From positions 67,484-101,369 of the forward strand of contig JAQGDQ010000756.1 in NCBI GenBank assembly GCA_030141605.1: a DNA stretch of 33,886 nucleotides, in the 5' to 3' direction. Below the pieces are notes generated by a model, which saw nothing but the letters and a program-made list of their open reading frames with translations, was not told where the DNA came from and did not search any database. Shown here one piece after another: positions 1-9,424 of this stretch (positions are counted from its first letter, which is position 1; the number at the start of each line of letters is the position of its first letter). Origin of the DNA: Tubiluchus corallicola. Its lineage: Eukaryota; Priapulida; Priapulimorpha; Priapulimorphida; Tubiluchidae. A program made the position numbers and the translations under genes.

Positions 1-2996
1 TAGATAGGTTTACACACATGCCAGAAGCACTGCAATCGTAGATAGGTTTACACACATGTCAGAAGCACTGCAATCGCAGATAGGTTTACACACATGCCAG
101 AAGTACTGCAATCGCAGATAGGTTTACACACATGCCAGAAGTACTGCAATCGTAGATAGGTTTACACACATGTCAGAAGTACTGCAGTCGTAGATAGGTT
201 TACACACATGTCAGAAGCACAGCAATCGTAGATAGGTTTATACACATGCCAGAAGCACTACAATCGTAGATAGGTTTACACACATGTCATAAACGCAGCA
301 ATCGTAGATAGGTTTACACACATGCCAGAAGCACTACAATCGTAGATAGGTTTACACACATGTCATAAACACAGCAATCGTAGATAGGTTTACACACATG
401 TCAGAAGTACTGCAGTCGTAGATAGGTTTACACACATGTCATAAACACAGCAATCGTAGATAGGTTTACACACATGTCATAAACACAGCAATCGTAGATA
501 GGTTTACACACATGCCAGAAGCACTGCAATCGTAGATAGGTTTACACACATGCCAGAAGCACAGCAATCGTAGATAGGTTTACACACATGTCATAAACAC
601 AGCAATCGTAGATAGGTTTGCACACATGTCATAAACACAGCAATCGTAGATAGGTTTACACACATGCCAGAAGCACTGCAATCGTAGATAGGTTTACACA
701 CTTGCCAGAAACACTGCAATCGTAGATAGATTTACACACTTGCCAGAAGCACTGCAATCGTAGATAGGTTTACACACATGTCAGAAGCACTGCAATCGTA
801 GATAGGTTTACACACATGCCAGAAGCACTGCAATCGTAGATAGGTTTGCACACATGCCAGAAACACAGCAATCGTAGATAGGTTTGCACACATGTCATAA
901 ACACAGCAATCGTAGATAGGTTTACACACATGCCAGAAGCACTGCAATCGTAGATAGGTTTACACACATGTCAGAAGCACTACAATCGTAGATAGGTTTA
1001 CACACATGCCAGAAACACTGCAATCGTAGATAGGTTTACACACATGCCAGAAGCACTGCAATCGTAGATAGGCTTACACACATGTCAGAAGCACTGAATC
1101 GTAGATAGGTTTGCACACATGCCAGAAGCACTGCAATCGTAGATAGGTTTACACACATGCCAGAAGCACTACAATCGTACATAGGTTTACACACATGTCA
1201 GAAGCACTGCAATCGTAGATAGGTTTGCACACATGCCAGAAACACAGCAATCGTAGATAGGTTTGCACACATGTCATAAACACAGCAATCGTAGATAGGT
1301 TTACACACATGCCAGAAGCACTGCAATCGTAGATAGGTTTACACACATGTCAGAAGCACTACAATCGTAGATAGGTTTACACACATGCCAGAAACACTGC
1401 AATCGTAGATAGGTTTACACACATGCCAGAAGCACTGCAATCGTAGATAGGCTTACACACGTCAGAAGCACTGAATCGTAGATAGGTTTACATACATGCT
1501 AGATGCACTGCAATCGTAGATAGGTTTACACACATGCCAGAAGCACTACAATCGTAGATAGGTTTACACACATGCCAGAAGCACTGCAGTCGTAGATAGA
1601 TTTACACACATGCCAGAAGCACTGGAATTGCAGATAGGTTTACACACATGCAGAAGCACTACAATCGTAGATAGGTTTACACACATGCCAGAAGCACTAC
1701 AATCGTAGGTAGGTTTACACACATGCCAGAAGCACTACAATCGTAGATAGGTTTACACACATGCCAGAAGCACTACAATCGTAGATAGGTTTACACACAT
1801 GCCAGAAGCACTGCAATCGTAGATAGGTTTACACACATGCCAGAAGCACTGCAGTCGTAGATAGGTTAACACACATGCCAGAAGCACTGCAATCGTAGAT
1901 AGGTTTACACACATGCCAGAAGCACTGCAATCGTAGATAGGTTTACACACATGCCAGAAGCACTGCAATCGTAGATAGGTTTACACACATGCTAGAAGCA
2001 CTGCAATCGTAGATAGGTTTACACACATGCCAGAAGCACTGCAATCGTAGATAGGTTTACACACATGCCAGAAGCACTGCAATCGTAGATAGGTTTACAC
2101 ACATGCCAGAAGCACTGCAATCGTAGATAGGTTTACACACATGTCAGAAGCACTGCAATCGTAGATAGGTTTACACACATGTCAGAAGTACTGCAGTCGT
2201 AGATAGGTTTACACACATGCCAGAAGCACTGCAATCGTAGATAGATTTACACACATGCCAGAAGCACTGCAATCGTAGATAGGTTTACACACATGCCAGA
2301 AGCACTGCAATCGTAGATAGGTTTACACACATGCCAGAAGCACTGCAATCGTAGATAGGTTTACACACATGTCAGAAGCACTGCAATCGTAGATAGGTTT
2401 ACACACATGCCAGAAGCACTGCAATCGTAGATAGGTTTACACACATGTCAGAAGCACTGCAATCGTAGATAGGTTTACACACATGCCAGAAGCACTGCAA
2501 TCGTAGATAGGTTTACACACATGCCAGAAGTACTGCAATCGTAGATAGGTTTACACACATGCCAGAAGTACTGCAATCGTAGATAGGTTTGCACACATGC
2601 CAGAAACACTGCAATCGTAGATAGGTTTACACACATGCCAGAGGTACTGCAATCGAAGATAGGTTTACACACATGCCAGAAACACTGCAATCGTAGGTAG
2701 GTTTACACACATGCCAGAGGTACTGCAATCGAAGATAGGTTTACACACATGCCAGAGGTACTGCAATCGAAGATAGGTTTACACACATGCCAGAAGCACT
2801 GCAATCGTAGATAGGTTTACACACATGCCAGAAGCACTACAATCGTAGATAGGTTTACACACATGCCAGAAGCACTGCAATCGTAGATAGGTTTACACAC
2901 ATGTCAGAAGCACTGCAATCGTAGATAGGTTTGCACACATGCCAGAAGCACTGCAATCGTAGATAGGTTTACACACATGCCAGAAGCACTACAATC
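1..2996. repeat. 38-bp minisatellite, about 79 copies, open at left edge
   Basis: The unit reads TAGATAGGTTTACACACATG followed by CCAGAAGCACTGCAATCG. It repeats head to tail from base 1 and stops at CAATCATAC near 2996, so the true left end lies outside the window. Variants recur in blocks (CCAGAAGCACTGC, GTCATAAACACAGC, GTCAGAAGTACTGC, CCAGAGGTACTGC), and a segment of about ten units around 770-1120 recurs at about 1150-1500. Short open frames on the minus strand arise because the unit lacks stops in one frame; the resulting Cys-rich peptides are not considered genes. Confidence 0.97.
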
Positions 2997-3149
2997 ATAC
3001 TTTAAGTGAAACGGTTTTCTGATACCATTGTTGTATGCAATAAGCTGTCTATTTATCACACCATTACTATAATTAATCCAGAAAGACATACAGTAAATGT
3101 TACAGCAGTAATCATTACTTTTTTTTGGAATGTGCAAGAATTTTTCCCA

Positions 3150-3640
3150 AAAAAACGTAATTGCACGATCGCGGGGCTGGTTCTATGTTATTTTGCCATT
3201 CACTAGTTAGATGGGCACTAGCGGCTGTATCTCGGAACCGCGTTGCCCAAAAACACGTGCCGTACCTCTCAGTTCAGAGGTGTTCGGTTGTGACGCACTG
3301 CACACGTTCGAGAACTCGTGTGAAGACTCTTGTAACTTGAAATTTGAATTTTAAACTTTTGAATATCACACTAAAATGTTGTACAGTAGCACTATTCCCT
3401 TTTCGTAGATACGTGCAACACGCTCGTGAGATGTGCTGTAGAAAAACATGTTCGGTTGTGACGTCATTAACAGCTGGACTCCTCGCTCGTTAACTAAGTT
3501 TGTAATCTATTATTTGATTATCAGAAGTGCTTTAGCATTATTATTGGTGCTAAAATGTATACTTTATCATACTTGAAGTCATACTTGAAGATAGTGAACG
3601 TGATGTGGATAATCAGCCTGCTTTCGTTTAACAAGATTCG
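3150..3640 (+). repeat. Dispersed repeat family P, copy A
   Basis: This copy shares with 15080-15690 and 29395-30500 the same order of blocks: ATTCGCTAGTTAGACGGGCA, GCACAAAAACAGGTG, CTCAGTTCAGATGTG, CAGTAGCACT, ACGTGCAACACGCTCGTG (here 3411-3428) and TTGTGACGTCATTAACAG. The copy is diverged and its 3' half fades after about 3640. It has no coding capacity. It faces copy D (4440-4965) in opposite orientation, with about 0.8 kb between them. Confidence 0.8.
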
Positions 3641-4439
3641 ATTTGAATAATTGACTTGAATTTCATTTGACAAATCTCTTTATTCAGACCGGATTTCAGT
3701 CGTTAAGCTCGTTTTTGCTTTCAAAACGTTTCTGTTCAGCAAATTGACGTTCTTCGAGCAAAACGCGCAACTAATTGAACGAAGCCAAGTCTAAACTACC
3801 AACGTTTTAAAGAAAGATAGGCTGATTTTTCATCTGCTACCCAGTTCTCAAATCTGCAGGGATGAGACTTTTCGGCGGATACGCTGAATTCCGAGTTTTT
3901 GGAAGACCGGTAGTGCCATTTTTGTAAATCGCGTAAATTCGTTGAGAAAATTTTTACGGACCCAGTGTTTCACAAACTGACCGCTAGGTGGCAGGCCGTC
4001 ACTTTGTTTACGTCACGTACATCGGTGTAACCACGTGTATATCTCTATGTATAAAAATGTACAATCAATTGTGCAGAGTTATTTGAGTCAATTGCAGACA
4101 GTTTTTATATACTTTTGCATAGGAGAGGCCAGTACTTAGGCGTTTTTGAGACAATTAGGTATCATGTATCCTTGATAGTTGGGTATTTTAAATTATGCAT
4201 GAAACAAGGTAATTGATATATTAAGTCCACTTAGAGGTTCTCTATGGTCACAAAATTACAATTTGTTGCTTCACCCCTTGAACCCCCACGGGGGCCTACG
4301 CGGGCCCCCAACCCTCCGCCCTGTTTCAGAGTTTTTTGCAATTTGTCATTCTCATATCTGAATCTGGTAAAAAGTAAACATTTTAACACAGATAATACTG
4401 CAAAGGCAAATCTGATAATTAAATAACTGATTAAAAACC
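3641..4439. other. Non-coding spacer between inverted repeat copies, with a GC-rich patch
   Basis: No gene is seen. Around 3807-3843 there is an inverted version of the family P tail motif (AAAGATAGGCTGATTTTTCA), so the two family P copies flank a partly palindromic centre. At 4262-4326 a GC-rich patch (CCCCCACGGGGGCCTACGCG, then GGCCCCC) stands out from the AT-rich surroundings. It resembles the ends of some DNA transposons, but I could not find a matching second end. Confidence 0.5.
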
Positions 4440-4965
4440 TAATTAACGGCACTAGTTAATTAATCAACTATTGATGAAATCACAAACTAACATAATTTTC
4501 TATAGCACAAATATTCCATGAGCGTGTTGCACATGTTAGCGAAAGTGAAAATTGAAGTACAGTGCTACTGTAAGATATTCAGTGTGTTGTACTAAAACTA
4601 GGCAAGTTTTAAGATAAAAATTCAAATTTCAAATTTACCACTGTGCTCACGCATGAGCTGTCGAACGTGTGTAGTTCGTCACAAACTAACACATCTGAAC
4701 TGAGAGATACAACCAGCGCCTGTTTTTTGTGCAGTGAGTTTCCGAAATGCAGTTGCTAGTGCCCGTCTAACTAACGAAATGCATGTAACATGTAACAGTG
4801 AAGAACTAGTGGCGCGAACGTGAAATTGTGTTTGTGAGGTAATAATTCTTTCACGTAAGTCATTTTTGAAAAAATAATAGTATGTTTCCTTTCAATATTT
4901 TAAAGAGTAGATTGTTTTGACCTTCAGTTTAAGATTGGGGTCCAGTTTTGCTTTAAACAGTTTAC
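4440..4965 (-). repeat. Dispersed repeat family P, copy D (inverted)
   Basis: The reverse complement carries the same ordered blocks as copies A, B and C, including the anchor at 4518-4537 (CATGAGCGTGTTGCACATGT, the complement of ACATGTGCAACACGCTCATG) and the start block with AAAACAATCTACTCTTTAAA. It ends where a hAT-like element is inserted at 4974. No coding capacity is seen. Confidence 0.85.
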
Positions 4966-4973
4966 GTCCTGAC

Positions 4974-5582
4974 AAGTGGCGGCTCGTAGCTAAAATTGGT
5001 GTGTGTGTGTGTGTGTGGGGAGGGGGGGGGAATTTGAGGCCATTGTTTAAATTATATGCAAAACGTAACAAACATACGTAATTTCAATGTTGTAATTATA
5101 TTAGAACATCATGTGTTGAACAACCTCTTTTCTTAACTTAAACTTTCTCGTGGAGAGACAACTGTGAAAAATTAAGCTGTTGTAGTTCTTTTACAGTCAC
5201 AGAACTTATTTCTTGGGGATGCAAAGCGTCCACTATCAAGCACACACGCTAGGTTTACACTTTAACACATCCAAGAATATGACGGTGCACGGTAAGCACG
5301 TGGCGATTGTTGCGGTGATAGGGACAGTACTTTCTCTACCTAACAGCAGATGCCAGCATTCAGCGTGCTATCTTAGACATGTGCGCATGGCCGCATGCGC
5401 ACAACAACCAAACACCACGTTGCTTGAGCTGTGAAGCAAACAGTACTTCTCTCACGTGCTCCGGTTCTGCGCAAGTATAAAAAAAAACTAAAGAAAAAAG
5501 ACATTATATTGAATATTATCTAAAAGATTGAGTGAAAACGGGGTGATGCTGTACCACAGTACATATACACGAGCCGCCACTG
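4974..5582. mobile_element. hAT-like non-autonomous DNA transposon (MITE), 609 bp
   Basis: The left end is AAGTGGCGGCTCGT (4974-4987). The right end is ACGAGCCGCCACTG (5569-5582), whose reverse complement is CAGTGGCGGCTCGT, so 13 of 14 bases form a terminal inverted repeat. The flanks are GTCCTGAC (4966-4973) and GTCCTGGC (5583-5590), an 8-bp target duplication with one mismatch, as expected for the hAT superfamily. There is no transposase; the open frame inside is short and unrelated. A (TG)n(G)n run lies at about 5000-5030. Two 21-bp blocks (5320-5340 and 5391-5411) recur inverted at 12811-12831 and 12763-12783. Confidence 0.8.
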
Positions 5583-5601
5583 GTCCTGGCTGGACCTTTT
5601 G

Positions 5602-6690
5602 AAGTGAAATAATGCTAGATCGAATCCCCCATTCCCCGTAGAGCACGTCTAGTGAAACAATGTTAGATCGTATCCCCCATTTCCTGTGGTGCACAGCAAG
5701 TGAAACAATGCTAGATCGTATCCCCCATTTCCTGTAGAGTACGTCAAGTGAAACAATGCTAGATCGTATCCCCCACCTTCCCTGTAGAGCATAGCAAGTG
5801 AAACAATGCTAGATCGTAACCCCAATTCCGCATAGAGCGCAGCAAGTGAAACAATGCTAGATCGTATCCCTCATTCCCTGTAGAGCACGTCAAGTGAAAC
5901 AGTGCTAGATCGTATCCCCCCGTTCCCTGTAGAGCACGTCAAGTGAAACAGTGCTAGATCGTATCCCCTACCATCCCTGTGGAGCACGTCAAGTGAAACA
6001 ATGGTAGATCGTATCCCCCACCATCCCTGTAGAGCACGTCAAGTGAAACAATGCTAGATCGTATCCCCCACTTTCTCTGTAGAGCGCAGCAAGTGAAACA
6101 ATGCCAGATCGAATCCCCCACCATCCCTGTAGAGCACGTCAAGTGAAACAATGCTAGATCGAATCCCCCATTCCCTGTAGAGCACGTCAAGTGAGACAAT
6201 GCTAGATCGTATCCCCCACCATCCCTGTAGAGCACGTCAAGTGAAACAATGCTAGATCGTATCCCCCACTTTCTCTGTAGAGCACAGAAAGTGAAACAAA
6301 GCTAGATCGTATCCCCCACCATTCCCTGTAGACTGTGTAGAGTACAGCAAGTGAAACAATGCTAGATCGCATCCCGCATTCCCTGTAGAGTACAGCAAGT
6401 GAAACAATGCTAGACCGTATCCCCCACTTTCTCTGTAGAGCACAGAAAGTGAAACAAAGCTAGACCGTATCCCCCACCATCCCTGTAGAGCACAACAAGT
6501 GAAACGATGCTAGATCGTATCCCCCACTTTCTCTGTAGAGCACAGAAAGTGAAACAAAGCTAGATCGTATCCCCCACTATTCCCTGTAGAGTACAACAAG
6601 TGAAACAATGCTAGATCGCATCCCGCATTCCCTGTAGAGCACAGCAAGTGAAACAATGCTAGATCGTATCCCCCACCATCCCTGTAGAGC
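5602..6690. repeat. Minisatellite of 47-50-bp units, 22 copies
   Basis: The unit reads AAGTGAAACAATGCTAGATC, then GTATCCCCCACCATCCCTGT, then AGAGCACGTC. I counted 22 copies of the GTGAAAC/GTGAAAT anchor between 5604 and 6646. Units differ by CATT, CCATCC or CTTTCT before CTGTAGAG, and between about 6270 and 6680 a block of about five units is duplicated with a period near 250 bp. The array starts 12 bp after the right target-site copy of the hAT-like element. Minus-strand open frames here are repeat artefacts. Confidence 0.95.
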
Positions 6691-7084
6691 ATGTACGAGT
6701 TACAGGCTTTGATCGCCATTGCCTAGTTAACATTTTAATGAAATAACTGACGATAATGTCGTCGTGCTAGTTAACAGTGAATGAAGAAGCCCTGCCTGAC
6801 GCGCGATTGCATTCCATTAACAATTCAATACACGTACATGGCTTCAGCGAGTACGAGAGAGAAAGACAGGCTGGTCAGGCTGAACGAAGTGCCTGTAAGC
6901 AGGACTACGATCACACTTAAAACCATTAGAAAGCACTCTGCCCGTGTAATGAGAATGATATGTAATCATGGATGAGTAAACATGGCTTCCTAGTCTGCAC
7001 GCGGAGGTCAAGAACGTCTTGGCACAGAGTTAGGCAATTGGATGATTACTGGGCTTCCTGTGAACATGGTTGACTGTTGACGAG
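6691..7084. other. Spacer without recognisable gene
   Basis: This stretch is less repetitive than its neighbours. A 64-codon open frame at 6781-6975 shows no domain, start context or splice support, so I do not call it a gene. It could be part of an exon or transposon remnant that I cannot recognise. Confidence 0.4.
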
Positions 7085-7190
7085 ATAGAAAAGGCAATTT
7101 TCAAAGCATGAAAAAAGTCCCAAAGAACTTTCTATACAAAGTTGTATTACGTACCATTACGCTTATCCATCTGAAAGACGTAACTAGAAA

Positions 7191-8395
7191 CAGGGGCGTA
7201 TTAATCAATAGGCTAAGTAGGGGCGCCACTATAGGCTAACTAGTTTGAGGGGCGCCACTATAGCCTAACTAGTTTGAGGGGCGCCTCTATAGCCTAACTA
7301 GTTTGAGGGGCGCCACTATAGCCTAACTAGTTTGAGGGGCGCCACTATAGCCTAATTAGTTTGAGGGGCGCCACTATAGCCTAACTAGTTTGAGGGGCGC
7401 CACTATAGCCTAACTAGTTTGAGGGGCGCCACTATAGCCTAATTAGTTTGAGGGGCGCCACTATAGCCTAACTAGTTTGAGGGGCGCCACTATAGACTAA
7501 CTAGTTTGAGGGGCGCCACTATAGCCTAACTACTTTGAGGGGCGCCACTATAGCCTAACTAGTTTGAGGGGCGCCACTATAGCCTAATTAGTTTGAGGGG
7601 CGCCACTATAGCCTAACTAGTTTGAGGGGCGCCACTATAGACTAACTAGTTTGAGGGGCGCCACTATAGCCTAACTACTTTGAGGGGCGCCACTATAGAC
7701 TAACTACTTTGAGGGGCGCCACTATAGCCTAACTAGTTTGAGGGGCGCCACTATAGCCTAATTAGTTTGAGGGGCGCCACTATAGACTAACTAGTTTGAG
7801 GGGCGCCACTATAGACTAACTACTTTGAGGGGCGCCACTATAGCCTAACTAGTTTGAGGGGCGCCACTATAGCCTAACTAGTTTGAGGGGCGCCACTATA
7901 GACTAACTAGTTTGAGGGGCGCCACTATAGACTAACTACTTTGAGGGGCGCCACTATAGCCTAACTACTTTGAGGGGCGCCACTATAGACTAACTAGTTT
8001 GAGGGGCGCCACTATAGCCTAACTAGTTTGAGGGGCGCCACATTTTAGAAAAGACTCTTATTCTCCTCGGAAAATGTGTATACTTTTATATTCATGTAAA
8101 GGGCACGTTTTATAGCACACCACAGGCAGTTACTGAGCGCAGCTATTATATAAGTGCCACATAACGAACAGGTGCAAGGTGTTATGCAACAAACAGTTGA
8201 GCAATCTGCTTAAATATAAGCGCTATGCAAATACATGTAATTAATAATGACTACGTAGAAATTAGGTTAATAGTCTTTCTAATACACCACAAGTAATTTA
8301 ACGTGTGCATTACATAAGAAACCATAAATTCACAATAGAGATGGGCGGGGCATAATTATCAGCCTAGGGCGTTGTAAAATCTTGGTATGCCCTTG
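7191..8395. mobile_element. hAT-like non-autonomous element carrying an internal minisatellite, 1205 bp
   Basis: The ends are CAGGGGCGTA (7191-7200) and TATGCCCTTG (8386-8395), whose reverse complement CAAGGGCATA matches 8 of 10 bases; CAGGGGCG-type ends are common in hAT elements. The flanks ACTAGAAA (7183-7190) and ATTAGAAA (8396-8403) form an 8-bp target duplication with one mismatch. The empty site is visible in three paralogous copies of the interrupted repeat. There is no transposase frame. About 68 percent of the element (7220-8040) is a 29-bp array; the remainder (8041-8395) is AT-rich with no gene. Confidence 0.85.
7220..8040. repeat. 29-bp minisatellite inside the hAT-like element, 28 copies
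   Basis: The unit is GGGGCGCCACTATAGCCTAA followed by CTAGTTTGA. The interval of 821 bp equals 28 x 29 plus a final 9-bp GGGGCGCCA, so the array has no net indels. Each unit carries the palindrome GGCGCC. Three point variants (ATTAGTTTGA, GACTAACTAG, CTACTTTGA) recur in the same order along the array, showing block duplications. The first unit merges with the element's subterminal sequence (GGCTAAGTAGGGGCGCC), so the array probably grew from the end of the element. Confidence 0.95.
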
Positions 8396-8680
8396 ATTAG
8401 AAAAAAATTCTCACAAATTAAAAATATTCGCATTGCTATCCCAGTATGCACCAGTGATTCACTTAAAACAGGATGATCTTATTCATAAGGAAAAGTAATT
8501 TAAATGGGTTGTTCAGTGTCCCAACTTAGATTATTATCTTTGATAATGCGATAGATTCTGGTTCCGCTACCGCGATCTGAATTCAATGAGTTTTGCCATT
8601 GAATGCTGGATCACAGCTTGCTGAGTGACAAATTGTGTTCCAAGATATCCAGCCCTTCATTCACAATACTTTCATTCACA

Positions 8681-8828
8681 GTAAAATTGCACAGGTAAAA
8701 ATGGCACAGGTAAAATGGCACAGGAGAAAATTGCACAGATAAAAATGGCACAGGTAAAAATAGCACGGGTAAAAATGGCACAGGTAAAAATGTCACAGGT
8801 AAAAATGGCGCAGGAAAAAATTCCACAG
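8681..8828. repeat. 15-bp minisatellite, 10 copies
   Basis: The unit is GTAAAAATGGCACAG. Ten consecutive units of 14 or 15 bp sum exactly to 148 bp. The minus-strand peptide (FLPVPFLPV...) is an artefact of a 15-bp, stop-free unit. Confidence 0.93.
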
Positions 8829-9119
8829 CGAAAAGATTCCCATTTTGGCACCCTATACCCACCTTCCGCCTTACTTCACAAAGTTTGTTGAAAATCTGAT
8901 GGATACTTTTTGCGTAATTTGCTTACTGCCATAATAAACAAAAAACAAACAGACAAACAAACAAACTGTGCTGAAGCGTAACTTCCTTAGCAGACTTACA
9001 AGTAACTAGAATAATCATGCCCCACTGTAACCTTAACCACCTATTTTACTGAGGGTGCCATTCTTGCTGGGGAACAAGAAAAAATGAACTAGGCAAGGTT
9101 CTAGCTAGCTGTTAAAACT
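8829..9119. other. Upstream flank of the PDZ gene, no gene seen
   Basis: Mostly unique AT-rich sequence with a short (CAAA)n-like tract near 8935-8970. No open frame of note. Confidence 0.5.
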
Positions 9120-9133
9120 GTTGCTATGGCAAC
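9120..9133. promoter_or_regulatory. Putative RFX X-box
   Basis: GTTGCTATGGCAAC is an imperfect palindrome matching the X-box bound by RFX transcription factors (GTTRCC-like half-sites around a 2-bp spacer). It lies 216 bp upstream of candidate exon 1. RFX sites often mark promoters of ciliary genes in animals. The sequence match is direct; function is inferred. Confidence 0.5.
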
Positions 9134-9188
9134 AGCATGGGCTGCGAGGTGTTGTCAAGTGTACTCAAATGCGTTGTTTGGTAAACTT

Positions 9189-9201
9189 TGACCTTTGACC
9201 T
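9189..9201 (-). promoter_or_regulatory. Putative DR-1 nuclear-receptor element
   Basis: TGACCTTTGACCT is the exact complement of AGGTCAAAGGTCA, the consensus DR-1 bound by HNF4, COUP-TF and RXR heterodimers. It sits 56 bp after the X-box-like palindrome and 148 bp before candidate exon 1. Binding in this organism is inference. Confidence 0.5.
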
Positions 9202-9348
9202 TTTTACGATCGTCATCAATCGCTGGAACTACGAAAACGCTTATTATTTTCCTGCCATTGTCTTCTGTCATTGTTTTTATTGCCATTGTGTTTTTGTCAT
9301 TGTCTCTTTTGCCATTGTGTTTTTATCATTGTTTTTATCTTCTTTCAG

Positions 9349-9424
9349 ATTCCGCTCATGACGCTGCGAAACATGTCAGACGAAGAAAGCGATAGTAACT
9401 CGGACTCCGCTAGGGGTCACGAAG
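9349..9424 (+). CDS. Candidate exon 1: acidic Ser/Asp-rich segment
   Basis: A T-rich tract ending TTCTTTCAG precedes position 9349, and a strong donor (GAAG|GTGAGT) follows 9424. The 76 nt encode [20 protein letters not shown] followed by ARGHE, plus one base. That leftover G joins GT at 21078 to make a Gly codon directly in frame with exon 2. ATGs at 9358 and 9373 could be starts if this is the first coding exon; otherwise it is an internal exon entered in phase 0. The acidic, serine-rich sequence looks like a disordered linker or N-terminal region and has no recognisable domain. The next exon I can support is 11.65 kb away, so exons could be missing between them. The putative regulatory cluster at 9120-9201 just upstream favours a 5' position but does not prove it. 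Confidence 0.55.

Larger units (their letters stand above)
7085..8500 (+). repeat. Dispersed repeat module M2, split by a hAT-like insertion
   Basis: The left part is about 7085-7190 (TCCCAAAGAACTTTCTATAC, then AAAGTTGTATTACGTA) and the right part about 8396-8500 (AAAATATTCGCATTGCTATC, then CCAGTATGCACCAGTGATTC). Joined, they match the uninterrupted copies at 24589-24840, 25465-25690 and 30500-30740. This places the 1205-bp insertion at 7191-8395 independently of its ends. Confidence 0.85.

Noticed and set aside
1-2996. CRISPR-like regular repeat
   Set aside because: Units are contiguous with no unique spacers, in an intron-bearing eukaryotic context; it is a minisatellite.
4262-4326. GC-rich patch as a CpG island or transposon end
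   Set aside because: Too short for an island and no partner inverted repeat found.
5213-5434. 73-codon frame
   Set aside because: Lies wholly inside a MITE and its blocks recur inverted at 12.8 kb; no domain.
6781-6975. 64-codon frame in relatively unique sequence
   Set aside because: No domain, homology or splice signals that I can support; left as unassigned.
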